Origin: JAAELZ01 sp965237485
GTDB taxonomy: Bacteria > Pseudomonadota > Gammaproteobacteria > Arenicellales > Poriferihabitantaceae
Assembly (NCBI GenBank): GCA_965237485.1
Contig: CBDEFQ010000004.1
Location: 496,001 to 560,000, forward strand
DNA: 64,000 bases
Direction: 5' to 3'
The position numbers and the translations under genes were made by a program. Shown here in pieces: positions 36,282 through 45,260 of the stretch (its first letter is position 1; every line of letters starts with the position of its first letter). The notes below the pieces were generated by a model. It had not been told where the DNA came from. It saw only the letters and a program-made list of their open reading frames with translations, and ran no database searches.

Positions 36282-37327
36282 TTACGACTCAGACGCGCAT
36301 TAAAGTAATCAATGATGTTAATGAAGCAGTAGACGCAGGTTCAAAGCGTTCAAGTGCTTGTGAGTTGGTTGGCCTTGCCGAGTCTACGCTTAGACGTTGG
36401 AAGCCAAAAGGAGAAGATAGTATCCGCAGTGATCAACGTCCTTTGGTAGAAAAGCCAGTCCCTGGCAATAAACTAAGCGAGCAAGAGCAGCAACACATTT
36501 TATCGATATGTAATGAATCGGCATACAATCATTTGCCGCCGTCGCAAATAGTACCGCAGTTGGCTGACAAAGGTATTTATGTGGCCAGCGAGTCTAGCTT
36601 TTATCGAGTTCTCAAGGCGCATGGGCAATTGAAGCACCGCGGCCGCGCCAAACAAAAGCAGTCCCGAACACCCGATACTCATATAGCGCTAAAACCTAAT
36701 GCTGTGTGGATGTGGGATATCACCTATTTGGCGACGCGTACTATTGGCAAGCATTATTACCTGTACATGGTAGAAGACCTTTACAGTCGCTATGGCGTTC
36801 ACTGGGAAGTACATCCTGTTGAAAGCGGTGAATTAGGTGCGCAGTTGATGTCTCAGGCGGCTCTAAAAGTGGCCAGCTGCGATGGCATGCCCGTCTTACA
36901 CAGTGATAATGGCAGCCCAATGAAATCGTTCACAATGAGAGCGAAGTTAGAAGCATTAGGAATAAAGCCCTCTTACTCAAGGCCAAGAGTAAGCAATGAC
37001 AACGCTTATATTGAATCCATGTTTAGAACGGTAAAGTATTGCCCTGCGTGGCCTTCTCAAGGCTTCGATAGCTTAGAGGCCGCCCGCCAATGGGTGGGTA
37101 AGTTTATGCAATGGTATAACGAAGAACATCGTCACAGTGCTATACGCTACGTTACACCTGGCCAGCGTTATCGCGGTGAAGATAGTGCCCTATTAGCAAA
37201 ACGAGAAGTTGTTTATCAGGAAGCTAAAGCAGCAAAACCTAATCGGTGGTCTGGCCAAACCCGAAATTGGCGGCCTTGTGGTGCGGTTGCGCTGAACCCA
37301 CAAAAAGAAGTATTATTGGCTGCGTAG
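36278..37327 (+). CDS. IS3-like transposase OrfB (copy B)
   Basis: This 349-residue DDE integrase from ATG 36278 has the same catalytic residues as copy A (WMWDITYLATR, LHSDNGSP, NAYIESMFR). It has ESSFYRV, THIALKP and LNPQKEVLLAA where copy A has EPSFYRV, THIVLKP and LNLQKEVLLVA. Intact. Confidence 0.92.
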   Translation: MITTQTRIKVINDVNEAVDAGSKRSSACELVGLAESTLRRWKPKGEDSIRSDQRPLVEKPVPGNKLSEQEQQHILSICNESAYNHLPPSQIVPQLADKGIYVASESSFYRVLKAHGQLKHRGRAKQKQSRTPDTHIALKPNAVWMWDITYLATRTIGKHYYLYMVEDLYSRYGVHWEVHPVESGELGAQLMSQAALKVASCDGMPVLHSDNGSPMKSFTMRAKLEALGIKPSYSRPRVSNDNAYIESMFRTVKYCPAWPSQGFDSLEAARQWVGKFMQWYNEEHRHSAIRYVTPGQRYRGEDSALLAKREVVYQEAKAAKPNRWSGQTRNWRPCGAVALNPQKEVLLAA

Positions 37328-37357
37328 GAAAATGTGCAACTACCCTGAAAATTGCCG

Positions 37358-37552
37358 AAAATAACCTAGTTCCCTTTGGCATTCTTTACATTGTTCTTCT
37401 AAGTTTTCTTTGGTAACAGTTTCTTTCATTCCTTTTGAAAAATCTTTCACATGCTTTTCATGATCTATATCTGTTGATGCCTGCATAAGGTTATCCATTA
37501 TTGGGTTAACAATATTCAGTATTTCTTCTTCGGATATCTTTAGCCAGTTCAT
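37358..37552 (-). pseudogene. small unknown protein, C-terminus cut by IS3-like copy B
   Basis: MNWLKISEEEILNIVNPIMD ... HEKHVKDFSKGMKETVTKEN ... CQRELGYF gives about 64 native residues; the last few residues of the open frame are encoded by the IS end. It is helical and charged with two cysteines. The full-length family is not recognised. It marks the right border of the accessory region. Confidence 0.5.
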
Positions 37553-37849
37553 AATATTTCCTTATACAGCTAACAGGGGAATAGTCGCCATAGAGACTTT
37601 GCGAAAATTATAGTGTGTTGAACCGATATTGTGTCGGACTGAATGACTCTAACAAGGGTGCAATGGATCAATATTTTAACTGATGCAATAGGAATATAAA
37701 TTCGGCGACTGTCGGTTTTGAGTATATAGCGACGATTAGCAATAGTCGAAAACTAGTTCCTAATGGTGGCCTTTTGTTCCATTTTGTTGGGGATATCCCT
37801 ACCTTAGCGTTATTCAGCGCACAAACCTTGCGATGACGCCTAGTACTAT
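37553..37849. other. gene-free interval
   Basis: About 300 AT-rich bases separate the accessory region from the envelope block. A 64-codon minus-strand frame (37668-37862) has no start signal, no family resemblance and overlaps the mtnP hairpin, so it is not called. I see no tRNA, terminator or repeat here. Confidence 0.5.
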
Positions 37850-37897
37850 GAAACCCCAGCATAACATAGCTAGCGAAGTAGTTACCGCTGGGGTTTC
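37850..37897 (-). terminator. hairpin at the mtnP stop codon
   Basis: GAAACCCCAGC (37850-37860) pairs perfectly with GCTGGGGTTTC (37887-37897) across a 26-base loop. The right arm overlaps the mtnP stop codon. There is no T-tract after the stem on the minus strand, so it may be a processing or stabilising 3' structure rather than a classical rho-independent terminator. It ends the long minus-strand block. Confidence 0.4.
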
Positions 37898-38642
37898 AGG
37901 ATAAAACCTGTTCTAATATCGAGACCAAGTTAGACATCCCAAGTCGCATATGTTGCCTAATTTCATCTAGCGAAATTTCAGAATTTGCTCTCCCTGCTGC
38001 CAGATTCACCACCAATGCTAAGCAGGCATAATCCATTTCGAGTTCACGTGCTAAACCCCCTTCTGGCATACCTGTCATACCAACAATAGTCCCACCATCA
38101 TTTTCTAGTTTATCTATCTCTGCGGCCGTCTCAAGCCTTGGCCCTTGGGTGGCGGCATAAACGCCTGACTCAACCACTTTGATTTTTTGCTTCTGCGCTG
38201 CCGCAATCAGCTGTTGGCGCAAAGATTCGGTGTACGGCTGGGTGAAATCAACATGATGAACCTGATTTTTTGACCCGTCAAAATAGGTATGTTCGCGGCC
38301 GTAAGTATAGTCAAGAGTTTGATGCGGAATAACGATCGATTGTGGTACCAGCTCTTGCTGTATTCCTCCGGTTGCAGCTACAGCTATGATTGAGTCTATC
38401 CCAAGCGATTTCAGCGCCCACATGTTTGCCCTATAGTTGACCTTATGCGGTGGAATGCTATGACCAATACCGTGACGCTGCAAGAAAACCAGATGCCGAC
38501 CAGCGAACTCTCCAAACAACAATGGAGACGACGGATCACCATAGGGTGTGCGAACTAATTGACGCTGGGTGTTAGTCAGGAATGGAAGTTTGGTTAGCCC
38601 ACTGCCTCCAATAACAGCTATTTTTTGTTTACTCATTGTCAT
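37896..38642 (-). CDS. mtnP: S-methyl-5'-thioinosine/thioadenosine phosphorylase
   Basis: This 248-residue purine-nucleoside phosphorylase of the MTAP family cleaves the thiomethyl nucleoside from polyamine and homoserine-lactone synthesis. Phosphate and substrate motifs are IGGSGL, RHGIGHSIPPHKVNYRAN, AATGGIQ, YAATQGPRLETAAEI and GMTGMPEGGLARELEM. The EMDYACLALVVNLAAGRA stretch resembles the thioinosine-specific enzymes of Pseudomonas. It directly follows the glycosyltransferase-epimerase gene, whose stop abuts its start. Confidence 0.9.
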   Translation of the reverse strand: MTMSKQKIAVIGGSGLTKLPFLTNTQRQLVRTPYGDPSSPLLFGEFAGRHLVFLQRHGIGHSIPPHKVNYRANMWALKSLGIDSIIAVAATGGIQQELVPQSIVIPHQTLDYTYGREHTYFDGSKNQVHHVDFTQPYTESLRQQLIAAAQKQKIKVVESGVYAATQGPRLETAAEIDKLENDGGTIVGMTGMPEGGLARELEMDYACLALVVNLAAGRANSEISLDEIRQHMRLGMSNLVSILEQVLS

Positions 38643-40406
38643 TCAAGGCCTAAATTTCCCTGGTGCATATCCAAAATCTACCTTAGCATCATCTATATCA
38701 TAACTAAGATCATCAGTCATTCGGTTTATTAACGCTGAATTAACAAATCCTAAACCCGGAACTTTACCCAACATAAGCGCTACCAATTTCATCGGATTGA
38801 CAGGCACATTAATGAATCTAGGCTTTATATTAACCGCTGTAAACACCCTTTCTAGCATCTCTTTATAACTTAACAATTCCCCGCCGGCTAAGACATAAGT
38901 ATTGCGCGGCAAGGTTTTCGCAATGCGGATTTGATGGGTCGCCGTCGCCAAGTCATCCACATGAACAGGTTGACGCATTCCCTTGCCATCAGCTAGCAAC
39001 GGAAAGCAGCGAAAGACTTTAACTATCTGTTTAAGCAAATTTATATTCTTATTTTTTAGCCCACCGTAAATCATGCTTGCTCTCGCAATGGTCAAGTTGG
39101 CCCCGTCTTTCTTTGCCCAAACAAGTAATTCTTGTTCGCCTTGTTTCAAGGCATCTACGAGTTCTCTTTCCCGCTTATTATCCGAGTGGCGTTTACCGTC
39201 AATACTGGTCGAGCTAAAAACTACGGACCTACGTGGAGAGTTCTGGCGAGATAAAACCTGCGCTATAACCGGTGCTGACCAAACAGGAGAAAATGCCATC
39301 CATTGATCTATTAGCCCCAAATCTTGCGCTGGCACTTTTTCAAAAAAGCCCCAGTTAAACCAAATTTCATTCGCCACCTTGGTTTTAGGAATTTTTTTAC
39401 GCGTAACTGCAATTATTGGTAATTCTTCACCAGACATCGTTGTTAATACAGCCTTGCCAAGATCGCTACTTGCGCCGGTGATCACTATTTTTCCATCGTG
39501 CCCAGCAGTTAATCGAACAGGAGCCTGCTCATTTGGCCCCTTGGGTGGTCTTCGTGGCCCATGACGCGCAATGGACAATAGGTAATTTAAGTAGATAACG
39601 CCACGTGAAACTGTCGACCTAACCGCATTTTGATTAGGTTTTTGATATTTAGAATGATAACGCAGCATCCCTTCATGCTTATACCACTCCATAGTGTAGG
39701 GTACTTTTCGTGTGGACACGCCTTGGCAGTGAAACAGCGAAACATTGGGTGTAAAGGCCACTTCTTCTCCCGCTTCACGTACGCGCCGGCAGAAATCCAA
39801 ATCTTCGACGTGCAAAAAATAGCCTTCGTCCATTCCTTCCAATACTTCAAAAGTTGGTCGGCGAATTAACATCGCAGAACCTGAAACGGCGTCTATAGCT
39901 TCCACTGCAGATGGTAATGGGCTGTGTTGCAGATTTACGCTGGTAAAGTACTTATCTAAACGCAAGGCAGTCACTACACTGCGCGCAAAGGTGGGTTCCA
40001 ATCTGCGGCACCCACGCTGTTCAGAGCCGTCTTCATTGAAAACCAAGGCACCTAAAACCCCAGCAGCTGGCCTGTCAGCGAGTTCAGCGACAAGATTGCG
40101 TAAGGTGTGTGGATAGATTTCACAATCGGGGTTGAGTAAAAACAGGCAGTCACTGTCTCCCTGCTTAGCGGCTTGATTGACTGCTTTAGCAAAGCCTAAG
40201 TTAGTTGTATTTTCAATAAAGTTTAACTTGTGCTGCTGGTGATCGAGTGTCTTAACATCCCGCATGCTGCTATCGGTGGAGCAATTATCCACCACAATCA
40301 AGTGTAGCGGGATATCAGATTTAAGTACCGAGTCAACGCATCGCTGCAAATAAGCACCGCCGTTGTAATTGATGACGATGACGTCAACCAAAAAAGTGTT
40401 GCTCAT
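38643..40406 (-). CDS. fusion of GT2 glycosyltransferase and NAD-dependent epimerase-like domain
   Basis: The 587-residue protein has an N-terminal GT2 rhamnosyltransferase-like domain (~1-275: DVIVINYNGGAYLQRCVDSV, VVDNCSTDSS, FLLNPDCEIYP, HVEDLDFCRRVREAGE). A linker with PRRPPKGPNEQ leads to a C-terminal Rossmann domain of the extended SDR/epimerase type (~308-587: KIVITGASSDLGKAVL, MIYGGLKNKNI, MRQPVHVDDLA). The SDR part lacks an obvious YxxxK pair in the usual place, so catalytic activity is unsure. It probably adds and modifies, or senses, a sugar of the O-polysaccharide. It ends immediately before mtnP. Confidence 0.85.
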   Translation of the reverse strand: MSNTFLVDVIVINYNGGAYLQRCVDSVLKSDIPLHLIVVDNCSTDSSMRDVKTLDHQQHKLNFIENTTNLGFAKAVNQAAKQGDSDCLFLLNPDCEIYPHTLRNLVAELADRPAAGVLGALVFNEDGSEQRGCRRLEPTFARSVVTALRLDKYFTSVNLQHSPLPSAVEAIDAVSGSAMLIRRPTFEVLEGMDEGYFLHVEDLDFCRRVREAGEEVAFTPNVSLFHCQGVSTRKVPYTMEWYKHEGMLRYHSKYQKPNQNAVRSTVSRGVIYLNYLLSIARHGPRRPPKGPNEQAPVRLTAGHDGKIVITGASSDLGKAVLTTMSGEELPIIAVTRKKIPKTKVANEIWFNWGFFEKVPAQDLGLIDQWMAFSPVWSAPVIAQVLSRQNSPRRSVVFSSTSIDGKRHSDNKRERELVDALKQGEQELLVWAKKDGANLTIARASMIYGGLKNKNINLLKQIVKVFRCFPLLADGKGMRQPVHVDDLATATHQIRIAKTLPRNTYVLAGGELLSYKEMLERVFTAVNIKPRFINVPVNPMKLVALMLGKVPGLGFVNSALINRMTDDLSYDIDDAKVDFGYAPGKFRP

Positions 40407-40408
40407 CG

Positions 40409-41392
40409 TTAGCGGTGCCGCCTAATATAGGGTGTCAGCCATCCTTTGGTCATGAATTGCAGTAACTTTTCTGAGCTTTGGGAGCTTAATTGCTGGATAG
40501 ATTTTCTTTTCGCTAGCGCTTTATTCAGGCCTTTCAATGCATGCCACTTCGCTTTGAAGATGATGCCTGGTCTACCTTTTAGAGAATAATAGATTAAGGT
40601 AAGAAGATTTAGCAATAAATGTTGAGGTAAGGTTTTCAACAACAAACCAGTCGGCATATTTTTAATGTAGGCCCAAACTAGATTTCTGTGGCCATGATAA
40701 ATTGAAAAATCACTTTCCTTAACGGTAATGCCAGAGCCCACATGATAGGCAATTGCGGTTTGAATATGATGACCTGAATAGCCATACAAGCGCATACGAA
40801 ATACTAAATCGACATCTTCGATATAACAAAAAAAGTCTTCATCAAAGCCGCCAACTTCTTCAAATACTTCGCGCTCATATAGCACCGCCGCGGCGCAAGG
40901 CGAAAACACCGGCTGCTTGCCCTCTGAGTCTACATCGATTGGGGCAATTCGACCGTGATGACGCCGCCAAACCAGACCGGACAAATGATAGCAATCCCCG
41001 CGACCGTCCACTTGGTCTTTTGGCGAATCGCACATAAGTTCGCTAGAGAAAAATGTAGCTTGTGGATGGTCCTTGCTGGCATTTAACAGCGTTTCCAGCC
41101 ATGTGGTGCTTATAAAGGCATCAGGGTTTATTAAGGCAACCCATTTCACATCGCCCGCCACGCTTACCGCGTGGTTATTAGCGGCGGCGAATCCCTGATT
41201 CTTACCTAGCTCGATATATTCGACTAAGGGGTGATTCTGCCTAGCCAGATGGATTGATTCATCGGTGCTACCGTTATCAATTACGATGACCCTATCAGGA
41301 AGTACCGTTTGCGTGGCAATCGCGTCTAAACAACGCAAGATATACGCTTGCGCATTAAAATTGACTATGATAACCGCTACACTGTTGTCCAC
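40409..41392 (-). CDS. GT2 glycosyltransferase, rhamnosyltransferase-like
   Basis: This 327-residue family 2 glycosyltransferase has VAVIIVNFNAQAYILRCLDA, VIDNGSTDES, KWVALINPDAFIS (DxD-like site), CAAAVLYEREVFEEVGGFD and FFCYIEDVDLVFRMRLYGYS. It resembles the WbbL/rhamnosyltransferase group that builds O-antigen chains in the cytoplasm. It lies two bases upstream of the fusion gene and 19 after the next GT; it is part of the envelope operon. Confidence 0.88.
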   Translation of the reverse strand: MDNSVAVIIVNFNAQAYILRCLDAIATQTVLPDRVIVIDNGSTDESIHLARQNHPLVEYIELGKNQGFAAANNHAVSVAGDVKWVALINPDAFISTTWLETLLNASKDHPQATFFSSELMCDSPKDQVDGRGDCYHLSGLVWRRHHGRIAPIDVDSEGKQPVFSPCAAAVLYEREVFEEVGGFDEDFFCYIEDVDLVFRMRLYGYSGHHIQTAIAYHVGSGITVKESDFSIYHGHRNLVWAYIKNMPTGLLLKTLPQHLLLNLLTLIYYSLKGRPGIIFKAKWHALKGLNKALAKRKSIQQLSSQSSEKLLQFMTKGWLTPYIRRHR

Positions 41393-41411
41393 CTTGATGG
41401 GTACGAATCAG

Positions 41412-42389
41412 CTAATTGCGACCGAATATATTGCGGATGTTATAAATCGGCTTGTCTTGTGACTCGTGGTAAGTGCGGGTGATCATTTCTGCAACTAGGC
41501 CAACGGTAATGAATTGCAGGCCAATAAACACTAGAAGCACAGCCAACAACAATATGGGGCGGTCTTCTAAGCCCACACCCATAAATACTTTTTGAAATGA
41601 CAATGTCAGCCCAATCGCTAAGCCTATGGCTGTGCTAACCATGCCAATTGCGCCAAAAAATTGCAGTGGTCGCGCTGAAAAATTCATTAAAAACTTAACC
41701 GTAATTAGGTCCAGGACCACCCTAAATGTTCGGGAAATACCATATTTCGAAACTCCCGCAGCGCGCGCCCGATGGTTCACTTTCACCTCAGCAATTTTTG
41801 CGCCAATCCAACTTGCTATCGCTGGTATGAATCGGTGCATTTCACCGTACATTGAAAGCTGCTTCGCCACTTCCCAACGAAATGCTTTAAGCGAACAGCC
41901 ATAGTCATTTAACTTCACATCCGTGGTATAGGAAATTAACTTGTTGGCGATTTTAGAGGGTATCAGGCGTAACCATAAGCCATCTTGACGCTGATGACGC
42001 CAACCTGATACCAAATCATAGCCTTCATCTATTTTATTAATTAATTTGGGTATGTCCTGAGGGTCATTCTGGCGGTCAGCATCCATGGTGATAATAATCT
42101 CGCCTCGCGCCAAATCAAAACCTGCCGCCATCGCTGCGGTCTGACCAAAATTACGCCGAAACTCGACCACTACCGAATTCGGGTCGCCTTGTTGAATGGA
42201 AATCAAACGATCTAATGTTGCGTCGCTGCTACCATCATTTACAAAAATGATTTCATAACTTTTCTCAAGTGGTTGCATTACGGCATCAATTTCTGCGTGC
42301 ATCTCAACGATATTTTCTTCTTCGTTGTACACCGGCAAAACCACTGAAAGTTCTAGATCTGGTTTAAAATATTCTTTAAGTTTACGCAT
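41412..42389 (-). CDS. polyprenyl-phosphate glycosyltransferase (GtrB/DPM1-like GT2)
   Basis: The 325-residue GT2 enzyme has LSVVLPVYNEEENIVEMHAE, IIFVNDGSSDATLD and ITMDADRQNDPQDIPKLI (DAD metal site), and two C-terminal membrane helices (FFGAIGMVSTAIGLAIGLTL and ILLLAVLLVFIGLQFITVGL). This layout is that of enzymes that load a sugar onto undecaprenyl phosphate, used for lipid-linked glycosyl donors or side-branch addition. It is part of the O-polysaccharide operon. Confidence 0.88.
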   Translation of the reverse strand: MRKLKEYFKPDLELSVVLPVYNEEENIVEMHAEIDAVMQPLEKSYEIIFVNDGSSDATLDRLISIQQGDPNSVVVEFRRNFGQTAAMAAGFDLARGEIIITMDADRQNDPQDIPKLINKIDEGYDLVSGWRHQRQDGLWLRLIPSKIANKLISYTTDVKLNDYGCSLKAFRWEVAKQLSMYGEMHRFIPAIASWIGAKIAEVKVNHRARAAGVSKYGISRTFRVVLDLITVKFLMNFSARPLQFFGAIGMVSTAIGLAIGLTLSFQKVFMGVGLEDRPILLLAVLLVFIGLQFITVGLVAEMITRTYHESQDKPIYNIRNIFGRN

Positions 42390-42410
42390 TAATAAATTGT
42401 TTTAATTTGT

Positions 42411-43733
42411 TTAATTGTTATGAAGCCAGTCAATTATGTTCTTCACTTTATCTGCACTAAAAGCCGCATCCCAATCGGTAGCCCAATTAACATTGGTGCC
42501 GCTTTCTCGAGCTTTTAGGTCATCAATATTTTCTACCGCAACGCCTAAGCCTTTAGTGACACCTTCAATCGTTGCTTGGCTGCCAATCAAATTACTTGAA
42601 ATGGTTTTCAACACCTCAGCGGTTTTATTTTCGCAGGCGTTAGTGACTACCCACATACCGGCTGCAGCCATTTCCATAGGCAACAAGCTTGGGTGCGGTG
42701 TATACATCAAGCTTAGTCCAATATCATAAGCTAACAATCGGTCTTTATACTCCTTTAGTCCAAATTTCCCAATCATTTTTAAATGATGGCCTTTTGGCAA
42801 TGGAATATCTCCATGTGTACTACCGATACCATGAAACTCCCATTTACCCTCGTTAAAAATGCCTTGGGTAATCGCCTGACTAAGTGCTAAATAGGCAACC
42901 TCAAACATATTTCTAGCGGCATGGGCTTCAGGGCGCGCATAGAACAATAACTTATACTTATACTTATCTTTAGTTCGGCCTTGAAATCGCTTTTGCGGGC
43001 TATAGGACAAAATAGCATTTTCAAAAGGCATTGCCTTCTCTGGTTCACACCAATTCTGTCCACTGTATATACCAATTTTGCTTTGCCTAAAATAATCTTG
43101 TAATTGAGGCGATGAAAATACCGCTCGATGCGCAAAAGAATACGATTCATGGGCAATTGCATGATAGGAACCCATGGGAAAAGTAAATGGCTCATATTCT
43201 TGTATTAAGTACAAGAAGTGTTTTATTCCAAGTTGTTTAACCAGCGCATCTGCGATATAAGCTGTCCACCACGTTGTCGCTATCACCCTATCGTTTGGTG
43301 AAACACTAAGGGTTTGCTTGCGATCGTAGAGATGCACATATTCAACTCGGTCAAATATCTTCTCAAGCCCATCATATTGAGACACACCTGCTCGCCATGC
43401 AGGTTCGTCTATGTGGCAAGGATCAACGATAACAAAACGCACCTTATAGCCTGCATCAGTTAATTTTTTTGCCAAATTGAATTTGGCAATATAACCGCCG
43501 TAAAAAGTGCGGAAATCAATTTCTGGCAGCAATAAATTTATGCGCTCAGGCTCTGCTGGCTTAATTGCAAGCTGTAGTGGTGCAATCTTATCCTGAATTC
43601 TGAGTAATACTTCTGCATTATAGTAGGTCTCTCGCAAACGGCGACCTATACGGTCTTTCACCCCAATCAACGATTGTGTATGCGCAATTTTGCGGACCAT
43701 TTTGTTGACCAGAGACATGAATGAGCGAGCCAC
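42411..43733 (-). CDS. WsaF-like rhamnosyl/GT4-type glycosyltransferase
   Basis: This 440-residue protein has an N-terminal helical part (1-55). A two-lobed glycosyltransferase follows: RINLLLPEIDFRTFYGGYIA, AKKLTDAGYKVRFVIVDP, ATTWWTAYIADALVKQLGIK, YLIQEYEPFTFPMGSYHAIA, then LLFYARPEAHAARNMFEVAY and LSLMYTPHPSLLPMEMAAAG. These resemble WsaF, a beta-1,2-L-rhamnosyltransferase of S-layer glycan synthesis. It probably extends a rhamnose-containing chain. Confidence 0.8.
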   Translation of the reverse strand: MARSFMSLVNKMVRKIAHTQSLIGVKDRIGRRLRETYYNAEVLLRIQDKIAPLQLAIKPAEPERINLLLPEIDFRTFYGGYIAKFNLAKKLTDAGYKVRFVIVDPCHIDEPAWRAGVSQYDGLEKIFDRVEYVHLYDRKQTLSVSPNDRVIATTWWTAYIADALVKQLGIKHFLYLIQEYEPFTFPMGSYHAIAHESYSFAHRAVFSSPQLQDYFRQSKIGIYSGQNWCEPEKAMPFENAILSYSPQKRFQGRTKDKYKYKLLFYARPEAHAARNMFEVAYLALSQAITQGIFNEGKWEFHGIGSTHGDIPLPKGHHLKMIGKFGLKEYKDRLLAYDIGLSLMYTPHPSLLPMEMAAAGMWVVTNACENKTAEVLKTISSNLIGSQATIEGVTKGLGVAVENIDDLKARESGTNVNWATDWDAAFSADKVKNIIDWLHNN

Positions 43734-43836
43734 AACAGTGAAATTATTTGCCGCGTATTTTAATCGATAACATCATTTGAATTTGGCATAATTCGTAAAA
43801 CGTGGCCGCACTTTACCGAGCCCAAATAAGATGTGC

Positions 43837-45255
43837 CTAATAATCTCCTTTAGCGATTTTGCGTATCTCAGCTTCTCTGGCTAAACAGCCCATTGCGAGA
43901 CGAAACTCAGCGTCGTCAGTGGTTTTTCCTTTTACCAGCATTTTAAGGTGAGTAAGCAGCAGTCTCGCTGCCGCTAGCTTGCGCCCATTTAGCAAATTGA
44001 GTGTTGTATATTTGGATTCGCTGAACGAACCTCGAAGCTTTATGGTGTCTGCGATAAGGCGTAAGCGCAAGCACTCTCCTTTATATATACCGAGGCCGCC
44101 ACCTACTTTTACGCCTACCCATCGCCGGAAAGAGGTGGGCTTTAACATTCTCTTAGCTAGTCCAAAAGTGCTTTTCAAGCGATCTGTAAATGACCATCTT
44201 TTAAAATCGCAATGACCAATAACCGAATTTCCGTATTGGTAATAATCATGCAATGGTTTGTCTGCGTAGCTTATAGGTCCTTTTGCCAGTGCGACACAAG
44301 CCAGCCAATGGTCGTGAAAAGCATCTCCTATTTTCTCGGGGAATGGTAATAGTACATCTAATAAAGATCGATCAAACAAACTCGCGGCGCCCGTAACGGT
44401 GTTTGCCAAAAACACCGTATCAAAATCTTGATATTCGTTTTTTCTATCTTGCCAGTAGGTATTGGCAATCACTTCACCATCTTCTTTGACAACACGCATG
44501 TCGCTATAAACCAAACTAGTATGCGTAGACTGTAAAGTATTGACCAAAGACGTTAGCTTTTCAGGATACCAAACATCATCCTGGTCAGCAAAGGCTATGT
44601 ATCGGGCATTAGACGGTACGTAGTTAAGCACTCGCTCAAAATTATGATAAAACCCTTTGTTCTCTTTGTGCTTCACTAGGGTAATTCTCTGTGGGTCGCT
44701 ACGACAGACTGCCTCAATGTCTTTCCAGTGGCTAATCTGAGAAGCGTCGTCGCATACAACTAAGTGCCAGTTTTGATAATTTTGTAGCAATATGGAGTCA
44801 ATTTGACGCTGAAAAGTGAACAGATCAGGGCAATATGTCGCCATGCAAATAGCCACCAGCGGCTTTTCCTCGTTGAGCGAATGTACCTCTATCTCCGCGC
44901 GCCTATCAGCTACTAATTTTACCTTACCTAACGGTTTATTTACGCTCTCGTCGTTATCAAAATAAACGCGTACAAATAGATCATGCTGTGACCCTACATT
45001 CTCAGCCTGCCAAGTAATTTGGCTTATAAAATTTAAGGTATATTGGTCTTCGTTACGTTCAATGACATCAGTGCCCGCTAAAAATAGCTCTGAATACTGC
45101 TCAAGAGCTAATCCTTTTGCATCAATTATTTCCACTCGAGTGATTTGTCGCGCAGCCTGACAAGAGAGGGATCCCCGTACGAGCTGGATCGCTCCGCGGC
45201 CTACTTCATAGCAATGTGGAATGTCTGCTTCTAACTTAAGCGTAATATCAGCCAA
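43837..45255 (-). CDS. GT2 glycosyltransferase with N-terminal beta-rich extension
   Basis: The 472-residue protein has residues ~1-125 with a beta-rich, non-catalytic pattern. A GT2 domain follows (PLVAICMATYCPDLFTFQRQ, VVCDDASQISHW, YIAFADQDDVWYPEKLTSLV with the DQDD metal site, TGAASLFDRSLLDVL, DAFHDHWLACVALA). Such enzymes transfer sugars to O-polysaccharide acceptors. It follows the Wzt gene by 5 bases and precedes the WsaF-like gene after a 103-base gap. Confidence 0.85.
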   Translation of the reverse strand: MADITLKLEADIPHCYEVGRGAIQLVRGSLSCQAARQITRVEIIDAKGLALEQYSELFLAGTDVIERNEDQYTLNFISQITWQAENVGSQHDLFVRVYFDNDESVNKPLGKVKLVADRRAEIEVHSLNEEKPLVAICMATYCPDLFTFQRQIDSILLQNYQNWHLVVCDDASQISHWKDIEAVCRSDPQRITLVKHKENKGFYHNFERVLNYVPSNARYIAFADQDDVWYPEKLTSLVNTLQSTHTSLVYSDMRVVKEDGEVIANTYWQDRKNEYQDFDTVFLANTVTGAASLFDRSLLDVLLPFPEKIGDAFHDHWLACVALAKGPISYADKPLHDYYQYGNSVIGHCDFKRWSFTDRLKSTFGLAKRMLKPTSFRRWVGVKVGGGLGIYKGECLRLRLIADTIKLRGSFSESKYTTLNLLNGRKLAAARLLLTHLKMLVKGKTTDDAEFRLAMGCLAREAEIRKIAKGDY

Positions 45256-45260
45256 GCTTA

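Larger units (their letters stand above)
34590..37357 (+). repeat. 2.77-kb duplication of 13520-16287
   Basis: The segment from inside IS256 through the mod N-terminus to the right end of the IS3-like element is collinear and equal in length (2768 bp) to 13520-16287. Only a handful of base differences were noticed by eye, for example in the transposase SSG/SSS codon and in OrfB. Confidence 0.85.
35731..37357 (+). mobile_element. IS3-like element, copy B
   Basis: This is the same 1627-bp element as copy A. The left flank is CAACC (35726-35730) as in copy A, but the right flank is aaaat, so the 5-bp target duplication is not present. The right side therefore arose by recombination or deletion. 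The 16-bp inverted repeats are preserved. Confidence 0.85.

Noticed and set aside
37668..37862. 64-codon minus-strand frame next to mtnP
   Set aside because: No ribosome binding site or family resemblance, and it overlaps the hairpin at the end of mtnP.
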